Part shown: piece after piece, positions 39,069-46,759 of the stretch
Layout of the letters: each line of letters opens with the position of its first letter
How positions within the stretch are numbered: position 1 is the first letter of the stretch
Assembly: GCA_030596605.1 (NCBI GenBank)
Contig: JAUVJI010000006.1
Location: 1-60,415, forward strand
Length of the DNA stretch: 60,415 bases
Reading direction: 5' to 3'
Source: Bacteroidales bacterium
Lineage (GTDB): Bacteria > Bacteroidota > Bacteroidia > Bacteroidales > JAADJA01
Position numbers and translations under genes: made by a program
The notes under the pieces: generated by a model
The model's database searches: none
Told to the model about the DNA's origin: nothing
The model's input: only the letters and a program-made list of their open reading frames with translations

Positions 39069-40580
39069 ATGAAACAGAAACCCCGTTTATCTTTCTGGCA
39101 GATATGGAATATGAGTTTTGGATTTCTCGGAATCCAATTTGGATTTGCATTACAGAATGCCAATGTCAGCCGTATATTTGAAACTCTTGGAGCTAATGTT
39201 GAAGATATTCCCATCTTGTGGATCGCGGCCCCGGTGACCGGCCTGATCATTCAGCCCATTATCGGACACATGAGTGACAACACCTGGAACAAATTTGGCA
39301 GGAGAAGACCTTATTTTTTAGTAGGTGCTATTTTAGCTTCAATTGCACTTCTTATCATGCCTAACTCCCCGGCACTTTGGGTTGCTGCTGGAATGCTCTG
39401 GATCATGGATGCTTCTATTAATATTTCCATGGAACCTTTCCGTGCATTTGTTGGGGATATGTTACCATCTGAACAGCGAACCAAAGGTTTTGCGATGCAA
39501 AGCTTTTTTATAGGAACCGGTGCTGTTATTGCTTCTGCCCTACCCTATATTATGACCAACTGGTTAAACATTGCTAATACTGCACCTGATGGACAAATTC
39601 CACCATCTGTCAAATTTTCATTCTATATTGGAGGTGCAATATTTTTAATAGCAGTACTCTGGACAGTAATTCGAACAAAAGAATATTCCCCAGAAGAAAT
39701 AAAAGAATTTCAGGAAGAACACAAAGAACAACTTAAAATTCAAAACGAACAAGATGAGATTTTACCTGCCAACCGTTTTTTAAAAAGCAGTATCTTCTGG
39801 ATTATTGGAGGTGCTATTCTTGCATTTTTAGTTTTTTACTTTAAAATGGAGGCCGAACTTTACATTCTTGGATTCGGACTGATTGTATATGGACTGGTTC
39901 AGGTTATAACAGGATCGCTAATTATATCAGGTAAAGACAAAAATGGATTTGTCGAGGTGATCAACGATCTCTTTAAAATGCCCACCACCATGAAACAATT
40001 GGCCATCGTTCAGTTTTTTTCATGGTTTGCACTTTTTGCCATGTGGATTTATACCACAGCAGCAGTAACAAGCCATATTTATGGTACCAGCGATTCGAGT
40101 TGTGAGCTTTATAATGAAGGAGCTAATTGGGTTGGGATTTTGTTTGCTGTTTACAACGGATTTGCAGCTATTGTTGCTTTTTTACTTCCGGTTCTTGCCA
40201 AATACACAAATCGAAAGATCACACATCTCATTGCGCTAATTGCAGGAGGTTTAGGTCTGATTTCAATATACTTTTTCAATGATCCAAATATGCTGATAAT
40301 TTCTATGGTAGGTGTTGGTTTGGCCTGGGCCAGTATATTAGCAATGCCGTACGCAATTTTAACAGGTTCGTTGCCACAACATAAACTTGGAATTTATATG
40401 GGAATTTTTAATTTCTTTATTGTGATACCTCAAATACTTGCTGCCAGTATTCTTGGCTTTTTTGTTAGGAATATTGCAGGGGGACATGCAATTTATGCTT
40501 TAATCCTTGGTGGTGTTTCAATGATACTTGCAGGATTTTTAACATTGCTGGTGAAAGATGTGGATGATCCGAATCAGTAA
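39069..40580 (+). CDS. MFS sugar transporter (maltose/sucrose symporter-like)
   Basis: This 503-residue, 12-helix protein of the SLC45-like GPH/MFS group starts SFWQIWNMSFGFLGIQFGFALQNANVSRIF, shortened here to its key NMSFGFLGIQFG and ALQNANVSRIF. It also has GHMSDNTWNKFGRRRPYF after helix 2 and MEPFRAFVGDMLP after helix 4. A charged loop at about 215-240 (EEHKEQLKIQNEQDE) separates the halves. In Bacteroidota such proteins often import maltose next to phosphorylase and GH13 genes, which occur 3.5-13 kb away here on the other strand. The substrate is therefore probably an alpha-glucoside, by inference. Confidence 0.82.
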   Translation: MKQKPRLSFWQIWNMSFGFLGIQFGFALQNANVSRIFETLGANVEDIPILWIAAPVTGLIIQPIIGHMSDNTWNKFGRRRPYFLVGAILASIALLIMPNSPALWVAAGMLWIMDASINISMEPFRAFVGDMLPSEQRTKGFAMQSFFIGTGAVIASALPYIMTNWLNIANTAPDGQIPPSVKFSFYIGGAIFLIAVLWTVIRTKEYSPEEIKEFQEEHKEQLKIQNEQDEILPANRFLKSSIFWIIGGAILAFLVFYFKMEAELYILGFGLIVYGLVQVITGSLIISGKDKNGFVEVINDLFKMPTTMKQLAIVQFFSWFALFAMWIYTTAAVTSHIYGTSDSSCELYNEGANWVGILFAVYNGFAAIVAFLLPVLAKYTNRKITHLIALIAGGLGLISIYFFNDPNMLIISMVGVGLAWASILAMPYAILTGSLPQHKLGIYMGIFNFFIVIPQILAASILGFFVRNIAGGHAIYALILGGVSMILAGFLTLLVKDVDDPNQ

Positions 40581-40631
40581 TTGTTGATCATACAAATTTC
40601 TCAAAACTAATATTTAATCAGTTTCAGTTAT

Positions 40632-40718
40632 TCAATCACCTATGAAAGGTTGTTTGTTCTTTTTCTCAGATATCAACTGGGCAAAAATAAGCACCAAACC
40701 CAGTACCACAAGGAGCAT
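40632..40718 (-). CDS. Candidate small membrane protein overlooked for lack of a standard start
   Basis: From ATG 40718 the frame gives 28 residues with one hydrophobic helix (MLLVVLGLVLIFAQLIS) and a basic tail (EKKNKQPFIGD). The same frame remains protein-like upstream (KPKISLRGFARY) to an ATA at 40757-40755, overlapping the stop of the lipoprotein gene. Starting there would give about 41 residues with the usual basic lead before a membrane helix. It lies in the 51-173 bases between the MFS and lipoprotein genes. Expression is unproven. Confidence 0.3.
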   Translation of the reverse strand: MLLVVLGLVLIFAQLISEKKNKQPFIGD

Positions 40719-40753
40719 ATACCGTGCAAATCCACGAAGAGAAATCTTTGGTT

Positions 40754-41779
40754 TTATTTCCTCGATTTAAAGATTGTAAATACGATTAGAGATATTAGGA
40801 TTATTCCTGCAATTACAAACACCCATTTATTAATTACCCTGGATTCTACTTCCATCGTTATATCTTCAAATAGAAATGACACAGTATCTATATTCCAGAG
40901 AACGATGTTTCCATTTGTTGAACTAGAATTTGTTTTTGTTAAAATTCCAGGCATTTCAACAGTTATTTTGTAGTTATCCATGTCAAGAATCTTATCCAGA
41001 AATTTTATTTTACTATCCAACTCCAGAAATGCTACATGATTTTTTTCTTTCAATTTGTAGACTTCATCATTACCACTCCATATAGCAAGGTCATCCACAA
41101 ATTCAAGGGTAGATTCAAATTCCCACTCATCAATTTTTACAGCTATACTATCCTGATAGTTTTCTGCAAGATCAGGATGAATGGCCGGGTTGTTTAACTG
41201 CTCAATGCTTGTTTTAAAAACACTCAATATTTCCGCAGTTACAGCTTCTATCAGATAAGCTATAGCCTTATCACCAGCCTGAGCTAGTTTAGCTGAGTCA
41301 CTGCTGGTAAAAACAATTCTTTTACCACTTAACCAAAGCAGATCCTCCTTGGTGATATAATCCTTATAATCGAGCAGGGTTAAAGGATTTGAAGCTTGAA
41401 TATTCTCTTTATATAGTAAGTAGGAGTAAAAAAATCCAAATCGTTTTTCCACATTAATAGTGCGGTTTATTTTTTCTCTCCATCCTGTATCCTGGCTCAT
41501 TTCCTGGTTAATAAGATCGCTGTTCTTATATAGTTTTGTGTAAGTAAGAATATAACTCTTACTTTTAGTAGTATCTTTTGTTACTTCCCTTTTCCAGGTT
41601 TCATCCACCGGATATGTTAAATTAAGTGGTTTGAAGACATGAGCAGAGTCTCCGGTTATTGTAACAGTACGGGTGAAAGAACCATCCTTGTTCACCACTG
41701 TGCTAATGGTTAATTCCCTACAACTGCTAAAAGTCATAGCCAGGATGAATATACTAAATATGATGTGTTTTCTTTTCAT
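40754..41779 (-). CDS. Membrane-anchored lipoprotein, last gene of an ECF sigma operon
   Basis: This 341-residue protein has a lipoprotein signal (MKRKHIIFSIFILAMTFSSC, lipobox FSSC) and a C-terminal membrane helix (about 318-336: WVFVIAGIILISLIVFTIF) followed by KSRK. The body resembles LppM-like domains at the start (ELTISTVVNKDGSFTRTVTITG). It would be held at the membrane at both ends. It lies 58 bp after the anti-sigma gene in the same direction, so it is probably part of the same signalling operon, perhaps as its output or sensor. No enzyme motif is seen. Confidence 0.7.
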   Translation of the reverse strand: MKRKHIIFSIFILAMTFSSCRELTISTVVNKDGSFTRTVTITGDSAHVFKPLNLTYPVDETWKREVTKDTTKSKSYILTYTKLYKNSDLINQEMSQDTGWREKINRTINVEKRFGFFYSYLLYKENIQASNPLTLLDYKDYITKEDLLWLSGKRIVFTSSDSAKLAQAGDKAIAYLIEAVTAEILSVFKTSIEQLNNPAIHPDLAENYQDSIAVKIDEWEFESTLEFVDDLAIWSGNDEVYKLKEKNHVAFLELDSKIKFLDKILDMDNYKITVEMPGILTKTNSSSTNGNIVLWNIDTVSFLFEDITMEVESRVINKWVFVIAGIILISLIVFTIFKSRK

Positions 41780-41837
41780 GACTTCCAATTTTACATTTTG
41801 TACTCATGTGTGCTATCTTAACTTTAATAGTATTTGC

Positions 41838-42485
41838 CTAATTTGTATTATTAATATATCTTGCTGATGCTTCTTGCATAATTTGATTAATTCTTTGATT
41901 ATCCAATTTATTGATTGCAATGGCAGATAATCTTGTGCGTATAAGCCTGGCTTTAAGCTTTGGATGGTCAGGACTATTTAAATCTTTAGAAAATAGCTTA
42001 TTAAAGGATTCAGGCTGAAAACCAAGGTTATAATGTAATAAATTGTATAAATTACCATTTTTAAGTTCAATATTGAAATTAGTATTTTTATATTCAATGG
42101 ATATATAAGAAACATATTCTTCCATTTTTGAAATTTTATTAAATAGCATATATTGCTCGATTCCAAAAACTATCATCAGGCTGATTGATGCGGCGGCTAA
42201 TGACCTTCTTATCAGCCAATAAATCTTCTGATTACTATTATTTGATTTTGGGGTTTGATCTACTTCATCAATCAGACTTAAAATGCTTTTGGTTAAATCT
42301 TCCGGATCATGTAATTCAGGTTCTTTTTGCAATTGCCCAATAATATTTTTAGCCCCAAAACTATCCTCAAAATAAGATTTACATGATTGACAGGTCTCAA
42401 TATGACGGGATACATCTGCCATTACCTGTTCATCAGTCTCAAAAACCAATTGGCCTATTTTTTCTTTTATCAACTCACATTTCAT
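41838..42485 (-). CDS. Anti-sigma factor with zinc-finger motif
   Basis: This 215-residue protein has an N-terminal zf-HC2 motif (VSRHIETCQSCKSYFED: H-x3-C-x2-C) and one membrane helix at about 88-106 (SLAAASISLMIVFGIEQYML). The extracytoplasmic region has no recognised domain but contains heavy-metal-sensor-like helices near FNKLFSKDLNSPDHPKLKARLIRTRL. The start overlaps the sigma-factor stop by 4 bases, the usual arrangement. It is predicted to hold the sigma factor at the inner membrane until a signal releases it; the signal is unknown. Confidence 0.82.
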   Translation of the reverse strand: MKCELIKEKIGQLVFETDEQVMADVSRHIETCQSCKSYFEDSFGAKNIIGQLQKEPELHDPEDLTKSILSLIDEVDQTPKSNNSNQKIYWLIRRSLAAASISLMIVFGIEQYMLFNKISKMEEYVSYISIEYKNTNFNIELKNGNLYNLLHYNLGFQPESFNKLFSKDLNSPDHPKLKARLIRTRLSAIAINKLDNQRINQIMQEASARYINNTN

Positions 42486-43051
42486 CGGATACTCCTTTCA
42501 TAAGACAAAATTTTGTGTAACTTTTCTCTGATAGCCTTCCTGGCATGGTACAAATTACTTTTTACAGATGTTTCAGGTAAATCAAGGATGTCTTCTACTT
42601 CAGATGAATTCAGACCTTGCAAATCCCTAAGTACAAATACAAGTTTTTGTTTTTCAGAAAGTGTATCAGCGAATGAACTGATCAATTGTCCCGTTTCTTT
42701 ATTGTTAAGAAGTGTTTCAGGAGTATGAACATTATTCTGCTCAAGTTTATCATGAAAATCATCAATATTCACCTTATTCATTTTTTTTAAGGAACGCAAA
42801 TGGTCAATTGCCGTATTTGAAACTATTTTAAACATCCAGGTTGTGAATTTCATTTTCGGATTATAATGTTTTATGTTCTTCCATATTTTAATAAAACTGT
42901 CTTGTACTATATCCCTTGCATCATCTTCGTTGCATGATAGCCTGAAAGCAAGGTTGAAAGCATACTGCTGATGTTGCTTTACCAGATTGCCAAAAGCTTC
43001 TTTGTCCCCTTTTCCGGCCTTGATTAAAATATTTTCTGGTTCAATCTGCAT
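42482..43051 (-). CDS. ECF-type RNA polymerase sigma factor
   Basis: This 189-residue sigma factor has region 2 (YAFNLAFRLSCNEDDARDIVQDSFIKIWK, of which DDARDIVQDSF is the hallmark; then FTTWMFKIVSNTAIDHLR). It also has region 4 (LSEKQKLVFVLRDLQGLNSSEVEDILDLPETSVKSNLYHARK, of which LSEKQKLVFVLRDLQG and VKSNLYHARK are diagnostic). There is no region 1 or 3. It is followed by an anti-sigma gene with a 4-base overlap and then a lipoprotein gene. ECF sigma factors usually activate their own operon; no clear target promoter motif was recognised upstream. Confidence 0.92.
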   Translation of the reverse strand: MQIEPENILIKAGKGDKEAFGNLVKQHQQYAFNLAFRLSCNEDDARDIVQDSFIKIWKNIKHYNPKMKFTTWMFKIVSNTAIDHLRSLKKMNKVNIDDFHDKLEQNNVHTPETLLNNKETGQLISSFADTLSEKQKLVFVLRDLQGLNSSEVEDILDLPETSVKSNLYHARKAIREKLHKILSYERSIR

Positions 43052-43057
43052 CAGCAA

Positions 43058-43469
43058 AATATGAGTTTCTGAAAATGATACGATGAAGGTACTAAAAAGT
43101 AAAATAGCAGCTTGAGATTTTATTGGAAATTGATTTTATGGAATAACAAATCCAGAGATTTGTACACCACGCAGTGTAGTCAAGAGACTACTCCGAGACG
43201 AAAATTTGTAATCCAAATTATTATAAATATATTTTGAAACTGCAAATTGCAAGTGTCTGTCTGTCTGTTTATCAATAAGCTTAATAATAAATATTATTAC
43301 TGATAATGCTAAAGTTTTTATCTTTGAAACATTGTTGAAAAAAATAGATTTTTTGCTGAATGAGTTGTTATGAATTAGGCAAAATATTAATTTCTATCAG
43401 ATCCGTATCATAATGGATCAGTTGCTTACAATCGTATTATCATATTTAGTTTTTAATAATTGATAAATT
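43058..43469. other. Intergenic region with paired-hairpin repeat
   Basis: No gene is supported in these roughly 410 bases. They contain the hairpin repeat at 43147-43197 and a short TCTG tandem (tctgtctgtctg) near 43256-43267. The divergent promoters of the sigma-factor operon and the 163-residue membrane protein should lie here. Confidence 0.4.
43147..43197 (-). repeat. Double-hairpin repeat, left inverted copy
   Basis: Two adjacent hairpins are present: CAAATC-CAGA-GATTTG (43147-43162) and GTAGTC-AAGA-GACTAC (43176-43191), ending TCCGAG. Its reverse complement aligns over its length with 43991-44042, including the shared CTCG..GTAGTCTC(T)TGACTAC core and the CAATC-loop-GATTG second hairpin. 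Confidence 0.65.
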
Positions 43470-43961
43470 ATGAAAAAAATATTACTGAATGCTACTACTA
43501 AATTTCTATCTGGCTTCCTGCCAACTTTATTAATTGCCTTGATTTTATATTTTATTATACCTTTCGCAGTAAACCTGAAGTTACTAACACTTATCATTTT
43601 TTCCATTCTTAGTATATTTTTGATATTATTGTACTATATTAGACCAATATTACAACTAATAAGACCAATGTTTGCGGGTGATATGGATCTTCCAGAATCA
43701 GATAAGAATCAGAATCCGATTTTTCTACTTCTTTACGTAATGGTGATAGTTTTTACTTTTCCAGCAATTATAATTTATTGGGTTTTAAAACCAGAAGACA
43801 TAAAAAAGGCGATTGAAATTACTGTTCTATTGATTAGTATTTCAGCAGGACTTATTTATTATTTTAAAAACAAAGAAAAATTTCCCAAACCATCTGACAA
43901 AATCACATTTTTTACTGGAGTTTTTCTAGGGCCAGTTGGAATAGTTAAAATATTATTTTAA
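43470..43961 (+). CDS. Unknown integral membrane protein
   Basis: This 163-residue protein has four to five hydrophobic helices (about 12-32, 36-58, 83-105, 115-130 and a weak C-terminal one). A polar loop (GDMDLPESDKNQNP) follows helix 2, and the C-terminus FFTGVFLGPVGIVKILF is hydrophobic. No family is recognised. It has no partner gene and stands alone between inverted copies of a double-hairpin repeat, which suggests a cassette-like unit. The start at ATG 43470 is the only one giving the first helix with a basic lead (MKKILLNATTK). Confidence 0.6.
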   Translation: MKKILLNATTKFLSGFLPTLLIALILYFIIPFAVNLKLLTLIIFSILSIFLILLYYIRPILQLIRPMFAGDMDLPESDKNQNPIFLLLYVMVIVFTFPAIIIYWVLKPEDIKKAIEITVLLISISAGLIYYFKNKEKFPKPSDKITFFTGVFLGPVGIVKILF

Positions 43962-43990
43962 TTAATGATAATTATTTTTTGCTATCCAAA

Positions 43991-44042
43991 CTCGACGTAG
44001 TCTCTGACTACGCCGGGTGAAGTGTCAATCTTCCGATTGACA
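43991..44042 (+). repeat. Double-hairpin repeat, right copy
   Basis: GTAGTC-TCT-GACTAC (43997-44011) and TGTCAATC-TTCC-GATTGACA (44023-44042, a perfect 8-bp stem) are separated by GCCGGGTGAAG. It is the inverted relative of the 43147-43197 copy and lies between the 163-residue membrane protein and the GH13 gene. Confidence 0.7.
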
Positions 44043-44081
44043 TATTGTTTTAGTAATTTCTTGATTTTGTAAATTTTCTTA

Positions 44082-45344
44082 TTACTTTGCCAATACCAAA
44101 TACCCATAAGCATCCAATGAAAACTGCCCATGGCAATTAAACTCAAAGGTTTCATCATTTATTAGATTTTGATATTGCCCGTTCAGTTTTCCACATTCTA
44201 TATAGAATGAAGTATCTCTTGCTGATAGGTTAAGAATGACAATCAATCGGTTTTTATCTGTAAACCGGGTAAAGGTAAGAATGCTCTCAGGTGCATCGGT
44301 TTTTATCGGTTTAAGTTCGCCTGTTATTAGAGGCCCATTATTTAATAGTGTGTTAAGTTTCTGATACAATGGAGTCATTTTATCCTCTTTCCAACCGATT
44401 TCATCCTTTTCAAAGAATTTCAACCGGCGATAATTCCCGGCCTCTTGTCCACTATAAATTAATGGAATACCGCGAAGCATAAAAGTAAGAACGGTCAGTG
44501 GTTCCAAGAAATAATGTAGTCTTTCTATGGCTGATCCCTGCCACGAATTTTCATCATGGTTGCTGGTAAAGTTAAGCACTGAAGCTCCGTCAGGAAGATA
44601 TTTTAATTCATTCAACGCAACTCCCATCAGTTCATTTGCATTGATTTTCCCAGCGGCCAACTCATTCATTGCATGTAATAATTTCCAATTATAAATGCTA
44701 TCAAAAGCATATTCCAGTAAATCATGATTTTCTGATTCAGCCAACATATAAACAGGTTTAATATGGTCAAGCCTTTTACGAGCTTCGTTCCAGAAAACAG
44801 TTGGAACAAGATGAGCCATGTCGCAACGAAAACCATCAATACCGGTTTCTTTTAACCAAAATGCCATTTGATTAATCATTTCATCCCACAGGTCAGAATT
44901 ACCATAATCCAAATGGATTACATCTTCCCATTCAGGAAAAGGGGCTTTAAAATTTCCATCGTTTTCTTTTGTATAAAATTCAGGATGATCTTTTGTCCAG
45001 TGATGATCCCAGGCTGTATGGTTGGCTACCCAATCTATGATCACCTTCATTCCCAGGTCTTGTATCTTTTTTACGAGCTGTTTAAATTCCTCGAAAGTTC
45101 CAAACTCAGGATTTATAGCAGTGTAATTACTAATGGAATAATAACTACCAAGTGTGCCTTTCCTATTTTTTATACCTATAGGATGAATGGGCATAAACCA
45201 TAATATTCCAACACCCAGTTTCTTTAATCTGGGTAAATATTTTTCGAATTCCCTAAATGTACCGCCTTTAGTGTACTGACGAATGTTGACTTCGTAAATG
45301 GTTCGGTTTTTTACCCAAGTTGGGGTTGATATTTTATGGTTCAT
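44082..45344 (-). CDS. GH13 alpha-amylase-family enzyme
   Basis: This 420-residue GH13 glycosidase acts on alpha-glucosidic bonds. The catalytic triad is intact: nucleophile Asp175 (GIDGFRCDMAH), acid/base Glu203 (MLAESEN) and Asp264 (FTSNHDENS). The motif DWVANHTAWDH is region I. There is no signal peptide, so it is cytoplasmic and probably acts on imported maltodextrins. It is short for the family but has a C-terminal beta domain (ILTFTRFTDKNRLIVILNLS). It is the last gene of a minus-strand group that includes the GH65 phosphorylase and another GH13 enzyme. Confidence 0.88.
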   Translation of the reverse strand: MNHKISTPTWVKNRTIYEVNIRQYTKGGTFREFEKYLPRLKKLGVGILWFMPIHPIGIKNRKGTLGSYYSISNYTAINPEFGTFEEFKQLVKKIQDLGMKVIIDWVANHTAWDHHWTKDHPEFYTKENDGNFKAPFPEWEDVIHLDYGNSDLWDEMINQMAFWLKETGIDGFRCDMAHLVPTVFWNEARKRLDHIKPVYMLAESENHDLLEYAFDSIYNWKLLHAMNELAAGKINANELMGVALNELKYLPDGASVLNFTSNHDENSWQGSAIERLHYFLEPLTVLTFMLRGIPLIYSGQEAGNYRRLKFFEKDEIGWKEDKMTPLYQKLNTLLNNGPLITGELKPIKTDAPESILTFTRFTDKNRLIVILNLSARDTSFYIECGKLNGQYQNLINDETFEFNCHGQFSLDAYGYLVLAK

Positions 45345-45411
45345 GTTTACAAAATTAGAGATTTTGAATATGAATTCGCTATAATAACTATGAAAGCTGA
45401 AATGAGATAGT

Positions 45412-45744
45412 CTAGTATTTTAAAATATCCTCCAAGGTCTGTTTAATAATGTTCAATTGGGTTTCGGTGATTTCTCCAACTTTTTTAGTAAGCCTTTCTT
45501 TTGAAATGGACCTGATATGAAAGGTCAGAACTTCGGATTTTTCTGATAAGCCATTTCTATCATCCGGAGAAATAATAACATTCCCTTTATAAGCTTTGAT
45601 TTTTGTTGTTAGCGGACAGGCGATAACAATTGGCAGGTATTTATTCAGCATATTACCACTTACAACAACGACAGGGCGAAATCCTTTCTGCTCACTGCCT
45701 TTCACAGGGTTAAGGTCTGCATACCAAATTTCACACTGCTTCAT
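45412..45744 (-). CDS. MazF/PemK-family toxin (type II TA endoribonuclease)
   Basis: This 110-residue protein has the MazF/PemK fold signature: EIWYADLNPVKGSEQKGFRPVVVVS at the start, VIACPLTTKIKAYKGNVII in the centre and the SEVLTFHIRSISKERL segment. The family cleaves mRNA in a sequence-specific way. It overlaps the antitoxin gene upstream by 14 bases on the same strand, the normal order of antitoxin then toxin. It sits within the maltose gene region with no functional link to sugar metabolism. Confidence 0.88.
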   Translation of the reverse strand: MKQCEIWYADLNPVKGSEQKGFRPVVVVSGNMLNKYLPIVIACPLTTKIKAYKGNVIISPDDRNGLSEKSEVLTFHIRSISKERLTKKVGEITETQLNIIKQTLEDILKY

Positions 45745-45973
45745 CCTCTAATTGTTTCAAATAATCCGTCATTCCTTCTTCTGCAATTGAGAGTAAGTCG
45801 GTATCGTCCCCGGCATGCCGGTAGGATTTGATATATTCTGCACGGGTTAGCTGGTCAAGATATATTTTAAGGGCTTTCTCAATAATTTTATTTTTTGGTA
45901 TGGATAAAATTCCTGACATTTCATTTAGTTTGTTGAAAATATCTTCAGGTAATGTACTTGTAAATGTTGTCAT
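45731..45973 (-). CDS. Ribbon-helix-helix antitoxin partner of MazF-like toxin
   Basis: This 80-residue protein begins MTTFTSTLPEDIFNKLNEMSG with SIPKNKIIEKALKIYLDQL next, the pattern of a ribbon-helix-helix DNA-binding domain (beta strand TFTSTLP, then two helices). The acidic C-terminus (LSIAEEGMTDYLKQLEDEAV) is suited to bind the toxin. It would bind and repress its own promoter. It overlaps the toxin gene by 14 bases. A palindromic AT-rich stretch lies just upstream (TATATTTACAAATTGCAAATATATA near 45975-46010), a possible operator. Confidence 0.8.
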   Translation of the reverse strand: MTTFTSTLPEDIFNKLNEMSGILSIPKNKIIEKALKIYLDQLTRAEYIKSYRHAGDDTDLLSIAEEGMTDYLKQLEDEAV

Positions 45974-46066
45974 TATTTATGTATTATATTTACAAATTGC
46001 AAATATATATCATAAATATTAAAAAAACAAATATTCAAAATAAATATAGTGATTTGAAGTAAAGGT

Positions 46067-46714
46067 TTATTTCTTTACCTCCACAACATCATAATCCTTC
46101 GTGATGATCAGATCAGCCAATGGTTTCAGTGACTGAACCATCTTATGTTCCTGAGCAAGGGTGGCCCAACGAACTTCATCCATTACTTCTTTTCCCCGGG
46201 AATCCTTTGTGTGTTTTTCTTTTGTTTCAAGGTATGTGAGATCAATGAAGACACGTATGTCAATTCCCTCGGATTTGATAGCATATAATCCATCGACTAT
46301 CAGCATATCCACCTCACTGAAATCAGTGGTCAATTTATCCACCTGTTCCGTTACCAAATCAACACATGGCATTTCCGAAAGCCTGTCATTTTTAAAATCA
46401 TCAATAACCTGGTTGATTTCATCCCATTTGTATTCGTTATAGCCAACCACATTTTCAATTCCTTGCCTGCTGCGCCATTCCCTTCTTTCGAGAGGGTGAG
46501 TGTTGTAAAAATTGTCAGTATGCAATGGTTTGGCAAAAATGCCATGTTTGCGAAGTCCTTTGGCAATAACGTGAGCCAGTTCAGTTTTTCCTGAACCTGA
46601 TTCTCCGGATATTGCAACAATGAATTTTTCTTTTTTATTTTGAAGTATTCGTTCAATGATAATTTCTCCGACCTTTTTGTGCTTTTCCTGAATTAATAAT
46701 ATATCGCCTAACAT
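46067..46714 (-). CDS. Uridine-kinase-family P-loop kinase
   Basis: This 215-residue P-loop kinase has Walker A SGESGSGKTELAH (about residues 35-47), then HTDNFYNTHPLERREWR, where uridine kinases carry the D-x-F-Y substrate motif, and VDMLIVDGLYAI. It probably phosphorylates uridine/cytidine or a related small molecule. It is shorter than typical Udk at the N-terminus and unlike phosphoribulokinase. Its place upstream of the MazF pair and downstream of the GH65 phosphorylase gene, on the same strand, may mean a sugar-related substrate, but this is speculative. Confidence 0.75.
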   Translation of the reverse strand: MLGDILLIQEKHKKVGEIIIERILQNKKEKFIVAISGESGSGKTELAHVIAKGLRKHGIFAKPLHTDNFYNTHPLERREWRSRQGIENVVGYNEYKWDEINQVIDDFKNDRLSEMPCVDLVTEQVDKLTTDFSEVDMLIVDGLYAIKSEGIDIRVFIDLTYLETKEKHTKDSRGKEVMDEVRWATLAQEHKMVQSLKPLADLIITKDYDVVEVKK

Positions 46715-46721
46715 ATCTTTT

Positions 46722-46751
46722 GATTTACGATTTACGAGTTTTGATTTACGA
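46722..46751. repeat. Three copies of GATTTACGA
   Basis: GATTTACGA occurs at 46722-46730, 46729-46737 (overlapping) and 46743-46751, in the 45-base gap between the uridine-kinase-like gene and the GH65 gene. Confidence 0.6.
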
Positions 46752-46759
46752 ATTTTTAT

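Noticed and set aside
40650..40973. 107-codon plus-strand ORF opposite the sigma-operon lipoprotein
   Set aside because: It lies antisense to the lipoprotein gene, which has a lipobox, membrane helix and operon context; the plus-strand frame has none.
45412..45973. Novel toxin-antitoxin type
   Set aside because: Both proteins match known MazF/PemK toxin and ribbon-helix-helix antitoxin patterns in the standard order, so this is a known type II system.
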